A stretch of 49,545 nucleotides of DNA from a virus, in the IMG/VR virus record IMGVR_UViG_3300018041_000011, positions 1 through 49,545 of that record; one strand, given 5' to 3'. Positions 12,515 through 22,400 of this stretch are shown one piece after another. The position numbers were made by a program, and so were the translations under genes. Position 1 is the first letter of the stretch; every line of letters starts with the position of its first letter. Under the pieces are notes generated by a model. It was given only the letters and a program-made list of their open reading frames with translations. It ran no database searches and was not told where the DNA came from.

Positions 12515-12954
12515 TGTATCAAAGAGTTTGTGTGATATGTAATACACCCTTTAAGACTCGTCAGCCGAATCATATTAATTGCTCTCCTGAATGTAATAGT
12601 ATTCACAGAGTGAACCAAAGATATGAAAGGGACAATCACAATTGGGGAAAATACTACAAACATTTACTATCAACTAAGAAAGAACACAGCTTAACAGTTG
12701 CCGAATTAATAGGCAAGACAGCAGAACAAGATTATAAGTGTGCGTTGTCAGGAGTAGAGCTGACGTGCTATCATAAGCGAGGAGAAATCATTCTTACTAA
12801 CGCTAGTATCGATAGAATTAACGCAGGAAAAGAGTATAATTATGATAATATACAGATTGTCTGTAGGGCGATTAATTCGTTCAGAGGCAATATGAAGATT
12901 AACGAATTTATATTTTGGTGTAGCGAGGTAGCAAAAAATGCCCTATGTAAATAA
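12514..12954 (+). CDS. HNH-like endonuclease with N-terminal zinc finger
   Basis: 146 residues, start overlapping the nuclease stop. Cys6, Cys9, Cys23 and Cys27 form an N-terminal zinc knuckle. The C-terminal half has YKCALSGVELT and ASIDRINAGKEYNYDNIQIVC followed by AINSFRGNM, the pattern of phage HNH-type proteins in which SIDRI..G.Y.YDN replaces the classic DHI..... motif. It could be a homing-type or junction nuclease. Overlaps the next gene by 17 bases. Confidence 0.7.
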   Translation: MYQRVCVICNTPFKTRQPNHINCSPECNSIHRVNQRYERDNHNWGKYYKHLLSTKKEHSLTVAELIGKTAEQDYKCALSGVELTCYHKRGEIILTNASIDRINAGKEYNYDNIQIVCRAINSFRGNMKINEFIFWCSEVAKNALCK

Positions 12955-13258
12955 ACCTAGACCCCACAAGAAAGAATACCAACAACAGAAAGCTAGAGGT
13001 GAACATGCCAAGCGCATGGAGCGCCAGCGTGCTCGTCGTGCATTAGATAAAAAATTGCCTGATAAAAACGGTAATGGTAAAGCAGATGCGCGGGAAGGAA
13101 AAGATGTAGCACACCGCAAAGCTTTTTCTAAAGGTGGTAGCAACAAGCACGGCGTGACTATCCAGTCTAAATCTAAAAACCGTTCATTCAAACGTTCATC
13201 AAGTGGTAAGCTTGTATCAGAAACAAGTAAACGTGAACGAAAGAAATCTAAGAAATAA
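12938..13258 (+). CDS. Basic HNH-related phage protein
   Basis: 106 residues, strongly Lys/Arg-rich throughout. The segment EGKDVAHRKAFSKGGSNKHGVTIQSKSKNRSFKR resembles the D(V)xHR...GGSN....NRSF part of small phage HNH or DNA-binding proteins. The basic N-terminal helix has KRMERQRARRALDKKLP. Probably binds DNA; nuclease activity is doubtful because a complete HNH triad is not visible. Followed by a promoter. Confidence 0.6.
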   Translation: MPYVNKPRPHKKEYQQQKARGEHAKRMERQRARRALDKKLPDKNGNGKADAREGKDVAHRKAFSKGGSNKHGVTIQSKSKNRSFKRSSSGKLVSETSKRERKKSKK

Positions 13259-13270
13259 ATCAAATAACAC

Positions 13271-13299
13271 TTGACTAATTAAAAGTCTTAAAGTAAACT
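13271..13299 (+). promoter_or_regulatory. Sigma70-like promoter before the SNF2 helicase
   Basis: TTGACT (13271-13276), a 17-base spacer and TAAACT (13294-13299), 20 bases before ATG 13320. Confidence 0.55.
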
Positions 13300-13303
13300 T
13301 TAA
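13288..13303. promoter_or_regulatory. Palindrome overlapping the promoter -10
   Basis: TTAAAGT-AA-ACTTTAA is a perfect 7-bp inverted repeat with a two-base centre, lying across the -10 hexamer. It could be an operator for one of the phage HTH proteins. Confidence 0.45.
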
Positions 13304-13319
13304 TCTTTATAGGAGAGGT

Positions 13320-14891
13320 ATGAAGATTATTGATAACCATGCGTTGCAAATAAGCGTGTTACCTGCTAACGCTAAAAAAATTACAGAAGAAATAAAAAAA
13401 TCTAAAATTATTTCTAGTCAAGAGGGAGCATCAGAAGTTCTTATACATTGGGGACTTGATGAAGTGACCAAACTTAACTCATTGATTCGATTCAAGAAAC
13501 CGGTGCCCTCACCTATTTCCCGCGACTATAAATGGACAGGACGTTTTACCCCGTACGCCCATCAAAAAGAAACCTCTGAGTTTTTATCGATCCGCCCTCG
13601 AGCTTTTTGTTTCAACGAGGCAGGCACGGGCAAGACTTCATCAGTGTTATGGGCTTCTGATTACTTGATGAATGAGGGTAAAATCAAGCGAGTATTGATT
13701 ATATGTCCACTTTCAATCATGACATCGGCCTGGAAAAACGATATTTACAATACATGTATTCATAGAATACCAGGAGTTGCTTATGGTAGACCTGATGATC
13801 GGAGAGTCGTTATTAGTAATCCTCAATATGAGTTTGTTATTATTAACTATGATGGTGTTGCTATTGTCAAAGATGATATTAAAAAAGCTAAGTTTGATTT
13901 GATTGTTGTTGATGAGGCTAATGCATACAAGTCTGTTTCGACAACCCGATGGAAAACACTTAATAGTATTTTAGAACCTACAACAAGATTGTGGATGTTG
14001 ACAGGGACACCGGCATCACAATCACCAGTAGATGCTTATGGTCTTGCACGTTTAGTCTGTCCACATCGAGTGCCTAAATTTTCAACTGCGTGGCGCGATA
14101 TGGTTATGTTTCAACTCACACGATTCAAGTGGCTACCTAAGCCAGATAGCAAATCTAAAGTCTTTCAAGTATTACAACCGGCGATTCGGTTTGCTAAAAA
14201 CGATTGTCTGGATTTACCTGAAGTTGTGTATCAGACACGAGAGGTTCCACTATCAAAACAAGTAGAGAAGTTTTATAAAGAATTGAAGAAAGAGTTCTTG
14301 ATTGAAGCCGCAGGTCAAGAGATTACGTCGGTGAACGCGGCAGCTAACATGAGTAAACTCCTACAAATCTCGGGTGGCGCAGTCTACACTGACGATAAAA
14401 AAGTTGTAGACTTTGATATTGCCCCACGACTTAAAGCACTACAAGAAGTAATAGATCAAACAGAACACAAGATATTAATCTTTGTACCCTTTAGACACAC
14501 GATAAATATTGTCGCTAACCACTTAGATAAACAGGGTATTTCAAACGCTATTATTAATGGTAGTGTAAGTGCTACTAATCGCACGCGTATTATTAAAGAG
14601 TTTCAAACGGCTGATGACCCGAGGGTTCTTGTTATACAACCTCAGTCAGCATCACATGGTGTAACTTTAACTAGGGCAGACACGGTTGTCTTTTGGTCGC
14701 CTGTTTTAAGTGTTGAAGTTTATTTACAATGTATTGCTCGTATTGATCGCGTAGGGCAAAAGAACAAAATGACAGTAGTTCACCTGCAAGGTTCAGACGT
14801 TGAAAGAAGGCTGTATGCCATGCTACAGGGTAAGGTAGATGCGCATACTCAATTAGTTGATTTATATAGAGAGGTGATTGAAGATGAGTGA
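13320..14891 (+). CDS. SNF2-family DNA helicase/translocase
   Basis: 523 residues, ATG 13320 after AGGAGAGG. Superfamily 2 motifs in order: Q82 in YAHQKE, Walker A EAGTGKT (Lys105), motif II VVDEAN (Asp198, Glu199), motif III LTGTPAS, motif IV-like ILIFVPF, and motif VI QCIARIDRVGQ. The QCIARIDRVGQ form is typical of SNF2-type remodellers rather than replicative helicases. In phages these likely remodel or restart forks. Transcribed from its own promoter and overlapping the next gene by eight bases. Confidence 0.92.
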   Translation: MKIIDNHALQISVLPANAKKITEEIKKSKIISSQEGASEVLIHWGLDEVTKLNSLIRFKKPVPSPISRDYKWTGRFTPYAHQKETSEFLSIRPRAFCFNEAGTGKTSSVLWASDYLMNEGKIKRVLIICPLSIMTSAWKNDIYNTCIHRIPGVAYGRPDDRRVVISNPQYEFVIINYDGVAIVKDDIKKAKFDLIVVDEANAYKSVSTTRWKTLNSILEPTTRLWMLTGTPASQSPVDAYGLARLVCPHRVPKFSTAWRDMVMFQLTRFKWLPKPDSKSKVFQVLQPAIRFAKNDCLDLPEVVYQTREVPLSKQVEKFYKELKKEFLIEAAGQEITSVNAAANMSKLLQISGGAVYTDDKKVVDFDIAPRLKALQEVIDQTEHKILIFVPFRHTINIVANHLDKQGISNAIINGSVSATNRTRIIKEFQTADDPRVLVIQPQSASHGVTLTRADTVVFWSPVLSVEVYLQCIARIDRVGQKNKMTVVHLQGSDVERRLYAMLQGKVDAHTQLVDLYREVIEDE

Positions 14892-15288
14892 TATTAAAGC
14901 AGATTCTCTAGTCAAAGCCTATCTCGCATTAAGATTACAACGAGAGAAGCTGGCTAGAAAATATGAGCAAGAAGACAGTGTTTTCAAAGAGCAGATGAAT
15001 CGCTTAGAGGAAGCTATGTTAAATACTTGTAATGACATTGGTGCTGAAACACTACGCACTGATAGTGGTACGATTATTAAAACTTTAAAAGAAAACTACG
15101 TATGCGGTGATTGGGATAACTTTAAGAAGTTTATTCTTGAGAACCAAGCTCTTGAGTTATTACAGCAACGCATAAGTCAGACTAACTTTAAAGAGTATGT
15201 CGGAACCCGCAAAGAAGAGGGACTCCCTCCAGGCATCAGCACTATGAGAGAGTTCAAAATAACTGTAAGAAAACCAACCGCTAAATAA
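14884..15288 (+). CDS. Conserved phage protein upstream of the ssDNA-binding protein
   Basis: 134 residues from ATG 14884 (a TTG two codons earlier is possible). The N-terminal half is a coiled coil (LALRLQREKLARKYEQED..FKEQMNRLEEAM). The rest has the pattern ET(L)RT.SGTI, DWDNFKKFI, LLQQRI(S)QTN(F)KEY, LPPGI...(R)EF.ITVRKP. I recognise this layout from phage replication modules, where it regularly sits beside ssDNA-binding proteins; its function is unknown. Confidence 0.75.
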   Translation: MSDIKADSLVKAYLALRLQREKLARKYEQEDSVFKEQMNRLEEAMLNTCNDIGAETLRTDSGTIIKTLKENYVCGDWDNFKKFILENQALELLQQRISQTNFKEYVGTRKEEGLPPGISTMREFKITVRKPTAK

Positions 15289-15299
15289 GGAGAAATTAT

Positions 15300-15989
15300 A
15301 TGGCGCAAACAAATGTAGCATTTACGACACCGAAAGGTATCGCACAATATCCTTGGTTATCTAAACCGGATACGAAATTTTCTGAGGAGGGAGATTACAA
15401 AGTTAATCTGATTTTATCAAAAGAAGAAGCTTTGCCAATCCTGAAACAAATCAATGAAGTGTATGCAGAAAACATTTCAAAGGAAACAAAGAAAGCTAAA
15501 GGTAACGAAATTAAAAAGGCCCCACCACCTTGGCTTGAAGAGAAAGACGACGCGGGCCAACTAACAGGCAATATCATCCTTAAGTTTAAATCAAAAGCCG
15601 CATATAAACCGGCTATCTTTGATGCAAAAGGAATGCCTATGGTCAACAGTAGCATTTGGGGTGGGTCTGAAATAAAAGTAGCAGGCACGATTGCCCCCTA
15701 CTATACAAGTTTAATTGGTGCCGGTGTAGCATTGCGTCTACGCGCAGTGCAAGTTATTCAGTATGTAGATGGTACACAAGGGGCAAGCCGATTCGGGTTT
15801 GAAGAAACTGCAGGGTATGTACACGAAGATAAACCTGATGCATCTTTTGAGGAAGCTTTGGTGGAAACATTTGAAGCTCCAGTAGAAGCTTCAGCTCCGA
15901 AAGAACCCGAGTTAAGAGCAGATGTTAAACCACCTGTTCAAGCCGCAGATGACCTGTCTGACATCATTAATCAATGGTCACAAGGATAA
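15300..15989 (+). CDS. Probable phage ssDNA-binding protein
   Basis: 229 residues, ATG 15300 after AAGGAGAAA. An OB-fold-like beta pattern: FTTPKGIAQYPWLSKPDTKF, DYKVNLILSKEEA, LKFKSKAAYKP, IWGGSEIKVAGTI, GVALRLRAVQVIQYV. This is the form of phage DUF2815/gp2.5-like ssDNA-binding proteins, down to the P.L..PDT.F and G(S)..(R/K)... segments. The C-terminal 55 residues are low-complexity Ala/Pro/Glu with an acidic DDLSDII end, as expected for the partner-binding tail of such proteins. Confidence 0.75.
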   Translation: MAQTNVAFTTPKGIAQYPWLSKPDTKFSEEGDYKVNLILSKEEALPILKQINEVYAENISKETKKAKGNEIKKAPPPWLEEKDDAGQLTGNIILKFKSKAAYKPAIFDAKGMPMVNSSIWGGSEIKVAGTIAPYYTSLIGAGVALRLRAVQVIQYVDGTQGASRFGFEETAGYVHEDKPDASFEEALVETFEAPVEASAPKEPELRADVKPPVQAADDLSDIINQWSQG

Positions 15990-15992
15990 GCC

Positions 15993-16325
15993 ATGCCTAA
16001 AAAATATAGCCAGTCCTTTCTCATTGAATTAGGGAAAGCAGACAACGAAAGATTAGGGGTTAAATTAGCTAAAGCATGTGTCCGTGCCGACCTACCTATT
16101 ATAGAGGTGGCTAAGGTATTTGGGGTATCTCGTATGACAATTCATACGTGGTTCAGAGGGGGAGCCATACGAGATAAAAACGCAACCAAAATTACAAGTT
16201 TTTTGAAAGCGTTGAACGACGCGTGGATAGAAGAGTTTGAAAATAAAACTTCGGCTCTACCTATCGCGCACCCAAAACATGCTAAGGCGTTTTTAGAGGA
16301 TAGAATTGTCCCTAAAATTAGTTGA
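15993..16325 (+). CDS. HTH transcriptional regulator-like protein
   Basis: 110 residues, start three bases after the ssDNA-binding gene. Residues 36-57 (IIEVAKVFGVSRMTIHTWFRGG) form a clear helix-turn-helix of the phage antirepressor/Cro type. The C-terminus has KAFLEDRIVPKI. It lies immediately upstream of a promoter and hairpin leader, so autoregulation or control of the primase gene is plausible. Confidence 0.8.
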   Translation: MPKKYSQSFLIELGKADNERLGVKLAKACVRADLPIIEVAKVFGVSRMTIHTWFRGGAIRDKNATKITSFLKALNDAWIEEFENKTSALPIAHPKHAKAFLEDRIVPKIS

Positions 16326-16349
16326 TCCATTAACCAAAACGTGTACAAT
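16322..16349 (+). promoter_or_regulatory. Sigma70-like promoter before the primase-helicase
   Basis: TTGATC (16322-16327), a 16-base spacer and TACAAT (16344-16349). It overlaps the stop of the HTH gene. A start site seven bases downstream would fall at the first base of the hairpin at 16356. Confidence 0.55.
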
Positions 16350-16355
16350 AGAGAG

Positions 16356-16406
16356 TGCCCCCAAGGTTTTTATAGTCTATACTTATAGAGACCTAGGGGC
16401 ATTTTC
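16356..16406 (+). terminator. Leader hairpin, attenuator or short RNA
   Basis: TGCCCC..AGGT (16356-16367) pairs with ACCT.GGGGCA (16391-16401) and is followed by TTTTC. The loop region can form a second small stem. Directly downstream of a promoter and 32 bases before the primase ATG, it looks like a terminator-type attenuator or a short stable RNA of about 50 bases. Confidence 0.65.
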
Positions 16407-16437
16407 TTACACCTTAAGAGAGAAAGACATATAGATA

Positions 16438-19293
16438 ATGCTTAAAGAATTTTATCAAAAAGCCCTCCCAAATGAAGGTTATTTTTGTGTTGCTTATAAC
16501 GTTCCAAATTCAAAGCCTTTTCCTCATGACTATGTCACAACCCTAGATGAAGCGCTTGATCTCATAGATAAATATAAAGAGAAAGGATTCAATGTATTTA
16601 TTGCAATGAGTACTTTCAATATTGAAAAGCGAGAAGCCTCTGAATCTAGGTACATTAAATCTTTTTATGTTGACTTAGATGTAGGCGAGAATAAAGAATA
16701 CCAATCGCAAAAAGAAGCACTAACCGCTTTGATGGAGTTTATTACTGAATGCAAATTACCTGTACCTGCTATCGTTAATAGTGGTGTAGGTATACATGCA
16801 TATTGGTTCTTATCACAACAAATTACAAGAGAAGTATGGAAGCCATTTGCAGAGCAGTTAAAAAAGCTATGCCTAACAAAAGGTTTAAAAATAGACCCTG
16901 CAATTACAGCAGACTCTGCTCGACTGCTACGTTGTCCTAACACTAAGAACTATAAACAGACACCTCCACGACCTACACTGATTATTAAAGACGCTCCAGT
17001 TTATGAGTTAGAAAAAATTAAAGGTGCGCTCGACCATGTAGAAATTTCACTAGAAGATATTATGGCAAAAGTTCCTATGTCTTCTGATGATAAAGAGGCT
17101 AAGTTTGCAAACTTTGAGAATCGTTTTAAACCCTTACTTATAGAAAGTACAAAGGGGGGAGAACGCGGTTGCGCTCAAGTTAAATACTATATAGATAACG
17201 TTAAGAATTGTCCCGAGCCTATATGGTGGCGCGTGTTGTCATTAGCACAAAACTGTGCCGATCGGGATGAAGTTATTCATACAATATCTAAACCTTATAG
17301 TAAGTATGACTATAATGAAACAGAACAAAAAGCGTTAAGCACCGCAGGCAAACCACATACCTGTAAAGACTTTAACGAGCATAATCCTAATGTTTGTACA
17401 GACTGTCCGCATTGGGAAAGAATTACTACCCCCATTCAACTACATAGATTTCCTATCAAAGCTCCCACATCTGATGATGACGAGTACGAAGTAAAATCAG
17501 TAGAGGGAGAGGTTATAGAAAAATCTACTAAAGTGGTTCACGGACTACCTGCTTCGCTTGAAAAGCAGGGGTACTGGGTTGGAGGCAAAAACGGAGGCAC
17601 GTTTAGGACTGTAACCATGACAGACAAAGGTGGGGCTACATTTAAAGAAGACTTAATCATTTATGAATATACATTAAAAGTAGTTCGGCATGTGCGTAGT
17701 TCAGCAGAGGGTAACTGTATTGTTGTAAAGGCTTGGCATCCTCATGACGGCATGCAAGAATTTATATTGCCTATGACTACAGTCTATGAAAAATCGGATT
17801 TGAGAAAGGCTCTTACAAGCGAGGGCATTTACTATGAATCTGCAAAACAAGAGGAATTAATTATGAGATACTTTATTGACTACGCAAAAGATATGCAGAA
17901 GAGAAGTAAGTATGACGTTATGTATGACCAAATGGGTTGGAATTTAGATAAGTCTTCTTTTGTTGTAGGCACTACAGAAATTACAAAAGATGGGAAAGAG
18001 AAGCCTACTCCTATTTCGTCGATTGCTCAAGCCGTTGCACCTTTCTTGACTAAGAGTGGTACCTTTGAAGACTGGAAGATTGCGGCACAGAAACTCAATC
18101 AGCACGGCCTTGAAATGCACATGTTTACATTGTTGTGTGGCTTCGGGTCTATCTTGATGGATTACTCATCAACGACAGGCGTAGCTATCTCCTTGACTGG
18201 GGAATCCGGTGCAGCTAAGACAGGGGCATTGTACGGCGCTTTAAGTGTATGGGGCAAACCAAAAGATTTATCTGTTATGAATGCCACATCTAACGCGCTA
18301 CAAGGTCGTTTCTTAACACTACACAATCTACCCTTTGGCTTTGATGAAGTAGGTAATAAGAACCCATATTTATTGTCAGACTTTATTTTAGCTGTCTCAC
18401 AAGGTAAAGCAAAACTTAAAATGCAGGCATCAACAAATGCCGAACGCGATTATGAGGCGCCTTCATCTTTGATTGCTATCATGACATCAAATCATAGTAT
18501 CTATGACAAACTTAAAACAATCCGTTCTAACCCTAATGGTGAAGCCGCTAGATTGATTGAGTTCCCTGTGCGTAAGCCTAAAGCATTTATGGACGACGCG
18601 AGACTAGGTAAAGAAATCTTTGATGAGTTCAACAGTCATTACGGTTGGGCAGGCCCTGAGTTTGTAAAAGCCGTGTTTAAGTTTGGTAAAGCAACTGAGA
18701 TTAAAGAAAACCTAGCTAAGTGGGAAACACGTTTTGTTCAAGACTTTGGTAATGATACAGCCTATCGATTCTATGAAAATCTTATGGCAGTGACTATGAC
18801 TGCAGGCGAGATTGTAAACAACGCAGGCATCCTAAAGATTGATTTAGATCGCATCTATAAATTTATTATAGGCGAAATGATTACAATTAGAGACGAAGTT
18901 GTGAAGGTCAACGATGTAGATTACGAGTCAGTTCTACAAGATTACCTTGATGCTAACTATGATAAGATTCTTGCCTTTAAAGATGAGAAGATTTTTTTAG
19001 AACCCTTCAGACAAATCAGCGTGCGTGTAGATCACGACAAAGACGCCATGTTTATATCTAAAAAAGAGTTTGATGCATACTTAAGTGAACTACCTATCAG
19101 TACAAAAGAGTTTGTCTATCAAATGCAACAACAAGGAGTTGATATCAAAGCCGGTAGTGGTGTTAAACAACGCATGAATGCAGGGTGGAAAGATGTGACT
19201 AAATCTGCAACCTCAGTTTATGCAATTAAACTCAGCACGCTAGGCGTGAAACTAAACACTCCAACGACGAATGAAATTGCACAAGGAAATTGA
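16438..19293 (+). CDS. Primase (AEP-like) fused to DUF927 helicase
   Basis: 951 residues. N-terminal archaeo-eukaryotic primase-like core: FYVDLDVG (Asp79, Asp81), NSGVGIHAYWFL (Ser115, His120), DSARLLRCPNTKN (Arg162). A linker has cysteines C309, C320 and C323 (zinc-like). The C-terminal DUF927-type ATPase has SLTGESGAAKT (Lys594) and Walker B FGFDEVG (Asp636, Glu637). One protein would prime and unwind at the fork, replacing separate DnaG/DnaB-type genes. Controlled by the promoter and leader at 16322-16406. Overlaps the next gene by 23 bases. Confidence 0.88.
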   Translation: MLKEFYQKALPNEGYFCVAYNVPNSKPFPHDYVTTLDEALDLIDKYKEKGFNVFIAMSTFNIEKREASESRYIKSFYVDLDVGENKEYQSQKEALTALMEFITECKLPVPAIVNSGVGIHAYWFLSQQITREVWKPFAEQLKKLCLTKGLKIDPAITADSARLLRCPNTKNYKQTPPRPTLIIKDAPVYELEKIKGALDHVEISLEDIMAKVPMSSDDKEAKFANFENRFKPLLIESTKGGERGCAQVKYYIDNVKNCPEPIWWRVLSLAQNCADRDEVIHTISKPYSKYDYNETEQKALSTAGKPHTCKDFNEHNPNVCTDCPHWERITTPIQLHRFPIKAPTSDDDEYEVKSVEGEVIEKSTKVVHGLPASLEKQGYWVGGKNGGTFRTVTMTDKGGATFKEDLIIYEYTLKVVRHVRSSAEGNCIVVKAWHPHDGMQEFILPMTTVYEKSDLRKALTSEGIYYESAKQEELIMRYFIDYAKDMQKRSKYDVMYDQMGWNLDKSSFVVGTTEITKDGKEKPTPISSIAQAVAPFLTKSGTFEDWKIAAQKLNQHGLEMHMFTLLCGFGSILMDYSSTTGVAISLTGESGAAKTGALYGALSVWGKPKDLSVMNATSNALQGRFLTLHNLPFGFDEVGNKNPYLLSDFILAVSQGKAKLKMQASTNAERDYEAPSSLIAIMTSNHSIYDKLKTIRSNPNGEAARLIEFPVRKPKAFMDDARLGKEIFDEFNSHYGWAGPEFVKAVFKFGKATEIKENLAKWETRFVQDFGNDTAYRFYENLMAVTMTAGEIVNNAGILKIDLDRIYKFIIGEMITIRDEVVKVNDVDYESVLQDYLDANYDKILAFKDEKIFLEPFRQISVRVDHDKDAMFISKKEFDAYLSELPISTKEFVYQMQQQGVDIKAGSGVKQRMNAGWKDVTKSATSVYAIKLSTLGVKLNTPTTNEIAQGN

Positions 19294-19471
19294 GTGGTTG
19301 TTCCCGTTTGATTCAATGCAAGTAGGGGACAGCTTTTTCATTCCGTCTATACAGACAGGCCCGTTAATATTTTCTCTCGAACGTGGGGCTAAGAAGGCAG
19401 GCGTTCGAGTTAAAACACAAGTAGTCGTAGAAGATAAATTGATGGGCGTTAGAACGTGGCGTGTGGATTAA
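19271..19471 (+). CDS. Small phage protein, unknown, last rightward gene
   Basis: 66 residues, ATG 19271 inside the end of the primase gene. IEWLFPFDSMQVGDSFFIP, then ARGAKKAGVRVKT-like basic helix and MGVRTWRVD end: a layout (PF..M..GDSFFIP...GVR.WR) seen in small proteins of many phage replication modules. Its stop overlaps the stop of the convergent minus-strand gene by four bases. Confidence 0.7.
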   Translation: MKLHKEIEWLFPFDSMQVGDSFFIPSIQTGPLIFSLERGAKKAGVRVKTQVVVEDKLMGVRTWRVD

Positions 19472-22400
19472 CTACCGTATTCTCTCTTAATAACATCAGC
19501 GGTACGCTTAGATAAAGTGATACCGTTGGTGCTTTCTTCAATAGACCGTAGACGTTCTCTAAATGAACGAGTTAATGTATCACTTGTAATTGGATTAGAC
19601 CTACCTAATGTGCTTTTATTAAAGTCAGCTATTTTACCGTCAATTTCTCGAAGCATCTCCATATCACCATTATTTCTAGCTAAGAAATGAGATGTGAGCA
19701 ATCCTGAACGGCGTGCATTAAATGACCTCTCTGCCGCTTTCATGGATTGATTGCGTGCATACTGTAATGATAAGTCTTCATTGGTAAAGCCGAATACTTG
19801 TAGGAAAGCATCGAGTCCATTAAGTTCTGTCAGCTCTGCGCCTTTTCTTGTAAGTGCTCCCTCTGTGCCATAACGAAAGGCTTTCATAGGATTACGTAGG
19901 AACGCAGGCATCATTTGTTCTAGACCGCGATACATGTTGCCGTTGCTCATATCACCTAGACCTCGGTTAACACTTAAGAAGTATGAGAATGATGGACCTA
20001 ATGTTTGTTCTGCAGCGTATTGTAATACACCTACTTCAGATACACGACGTGGGTCTTCACGCCATATTAAGTTAGCAAAGCCGGTTCTAGACGCAATGTC
20101 TAGGTTAAGTAGTTTATTAAGTGGACCACGATAACCTATATCACCGAAGATTTCTCGAGTAGATTCTTCAAAGTCAAAGGGCTCATCATCATCTCCTAGT
20201 AAAGCATAGAGTGATTCTGCTACAACTTGTGTGGCACCATATAAAGGCACGCCTTGCAGCCCTGAAAATGTAAATGCAGCACCATAGATACCTAGTATTT
20301 GTTTACGAGCCATGTTACGTACTTCTTTAGTTTCACCTTTATAAGCATCATACATACCTTTAATTAGTAGATGCATCATAGCGTGGCCGTAGCGTTTAAA
20401 GGTAAACATCACTTTACCAAAACCTGTTTGGAAATATCTAGGGCCTACTTCGGGTAGCGCAGTACCATGAGAGCGTCGAGTTAGGTCTCGCGCATAAGCT
20501 TCCGCATTTACAAAACTGTCCCCTTTTTCTTTAGCAGCTAGGTAGCCTGCTAAGTAAGTTACTTCACGGTTCATACGTTCTGTATTCTGGAACATCCAAC
20601 CCATCAACGCGTCAAACTTAGCTTTCATACCTATAAAGTCTTTAGCGTTTGTTTTACGCATTTCAGTTAATTCATAACCTACGCCACGTCTAAATACAGT
20701 ATTGCGTATACCTTGTTCATAGAGTTGTTTAATATCGGCTGGTAGAGCCTCATTAAGTCTGCCGTTCTTCATACCAAAAGAATGGTCGGGTAAGAAGCCT
20801 CGGTTACTATCTTTACCCCCGCCAAAGTAATACCTAAATGCTTCGCCTATAGCTTTGTTTGCAGAAGTAAATCCGTATTTAGCAACAAGAGCAGGATAAA
20901 CAACAATAGCTAACTGCGATGCGTTAACAACGGCTGAAGACACGTTACCAGCAATGGTTGTCATGTAGCTTAAATAAGCGAAGCGTGATGATATAGGTCC
21001 TGCTACAGGGTTATGGAAAAAGCTTCGAGCCGCAGGCCCTGAGATTTCTTCTACTGCATAAGCAAGCGATTCATCTAGCCTGGTCTTCTTCTCAACAGTC
21101 ATTGTAGTGTCAGCTAAAGTAGCTTCTCTAGCAACTTTGCGTTCCGCTTTAATGTTATTGATGGTTTCGTCAATTTGTGGAATATAATCTAAGTTAGCAA
21201 TCTGTGTAGCCATCCTAGCACCTAAATCAATGAAGCCTCCTACAAGGTCTTGAATCTCACCTTTAGTACCTATTCTTTTACGAGTCTGTTGTTTAATAGA
21301 TTGAGCAGGCAATAAATCTAAGAATATCTGTCTAACTTGTTCAACTGTTTTAGGGTCAACTTTTTGCTCGTTGGTTGTAGCATCTTTTTTACTTAACACT
21401 GCAAGTACTTTATCCATTACTTGAACAGCACCTACAGTCATATCACCGCGCTGAGATACGGGGTCTACACCGCCAGTCAAGAACTCTAAAGTATCATTAG
21501 CTTCTAACTCTCGTAGGGCGCGTAGATATTCATTTTTAGTTTCAAAACGTTTAACTGTTTTTAATTGGTTGAAAGCACGTTCAGCTTCAGCTAATGCTTT
21601 TTCGTCTGTCAGATTTTCAACTTCCGCTTCAAAGTTTTGTAAGTCCGCTTTTGAAATATACTCAAGACGATAATCACCTTGTCGTCTAAATGGGTGATAA
21701 AATTTGAGGCGGTTATTTTGAAACTCTTGGATAACAATGTTGGACTGTGCTTGTGCGGCAGGGTCAGTTCCTACGTTTTTAACGAATGCTTTAATAAGGT
21801 TATCACCATACTGTTCATATTTTGTAGTGTACGCAATAGCTAAACCTTGTAGTTCTGCAGGCAAGCGCCTAAATTGCTCAACAAGAGGCTCGGCTTGATT
21901 TACATCGCTTAGATTTCGAGGGTCAATGTTTTGTCTTGATAGTTCATAGACGACTGTTTCCCAATCTTGTAATTGCTTATCAGTGTATTTAACTTTAGTA
22001 GTCTGGTCATTCATAGCAACACTACCGTCTTTATTTAGAGCAAGCTTCACTTCTTTTGCATTATATTTCAAAAGCTTACGTTCTTTGCCTTGAATGATGT
22101 CCATACCTAAATTACCAAGTACATCGACTTCAGCACGTGTGGTTTCAACACTAGCCGCACGCTGTTCAAGCACATCAATTAGTTTTTGAATACTAGGTAA
22201 GTACTTACCATATAAGTCTGCCATTGCCTGTAGACCTAGTACACCCATCCATGTTTCTCTTACTTTTGTGGGTAACTGTAAGATTTTATCCCACACGCCT
22301 TGAATATAATCTTTAGTAGGCAGAGGCATTTTTTTAATGGTGTCATCAGCAAAGCCAAAGTTCTTAGAGTATTGTGTAGGTTGATATCCGCCCGGAGGAT

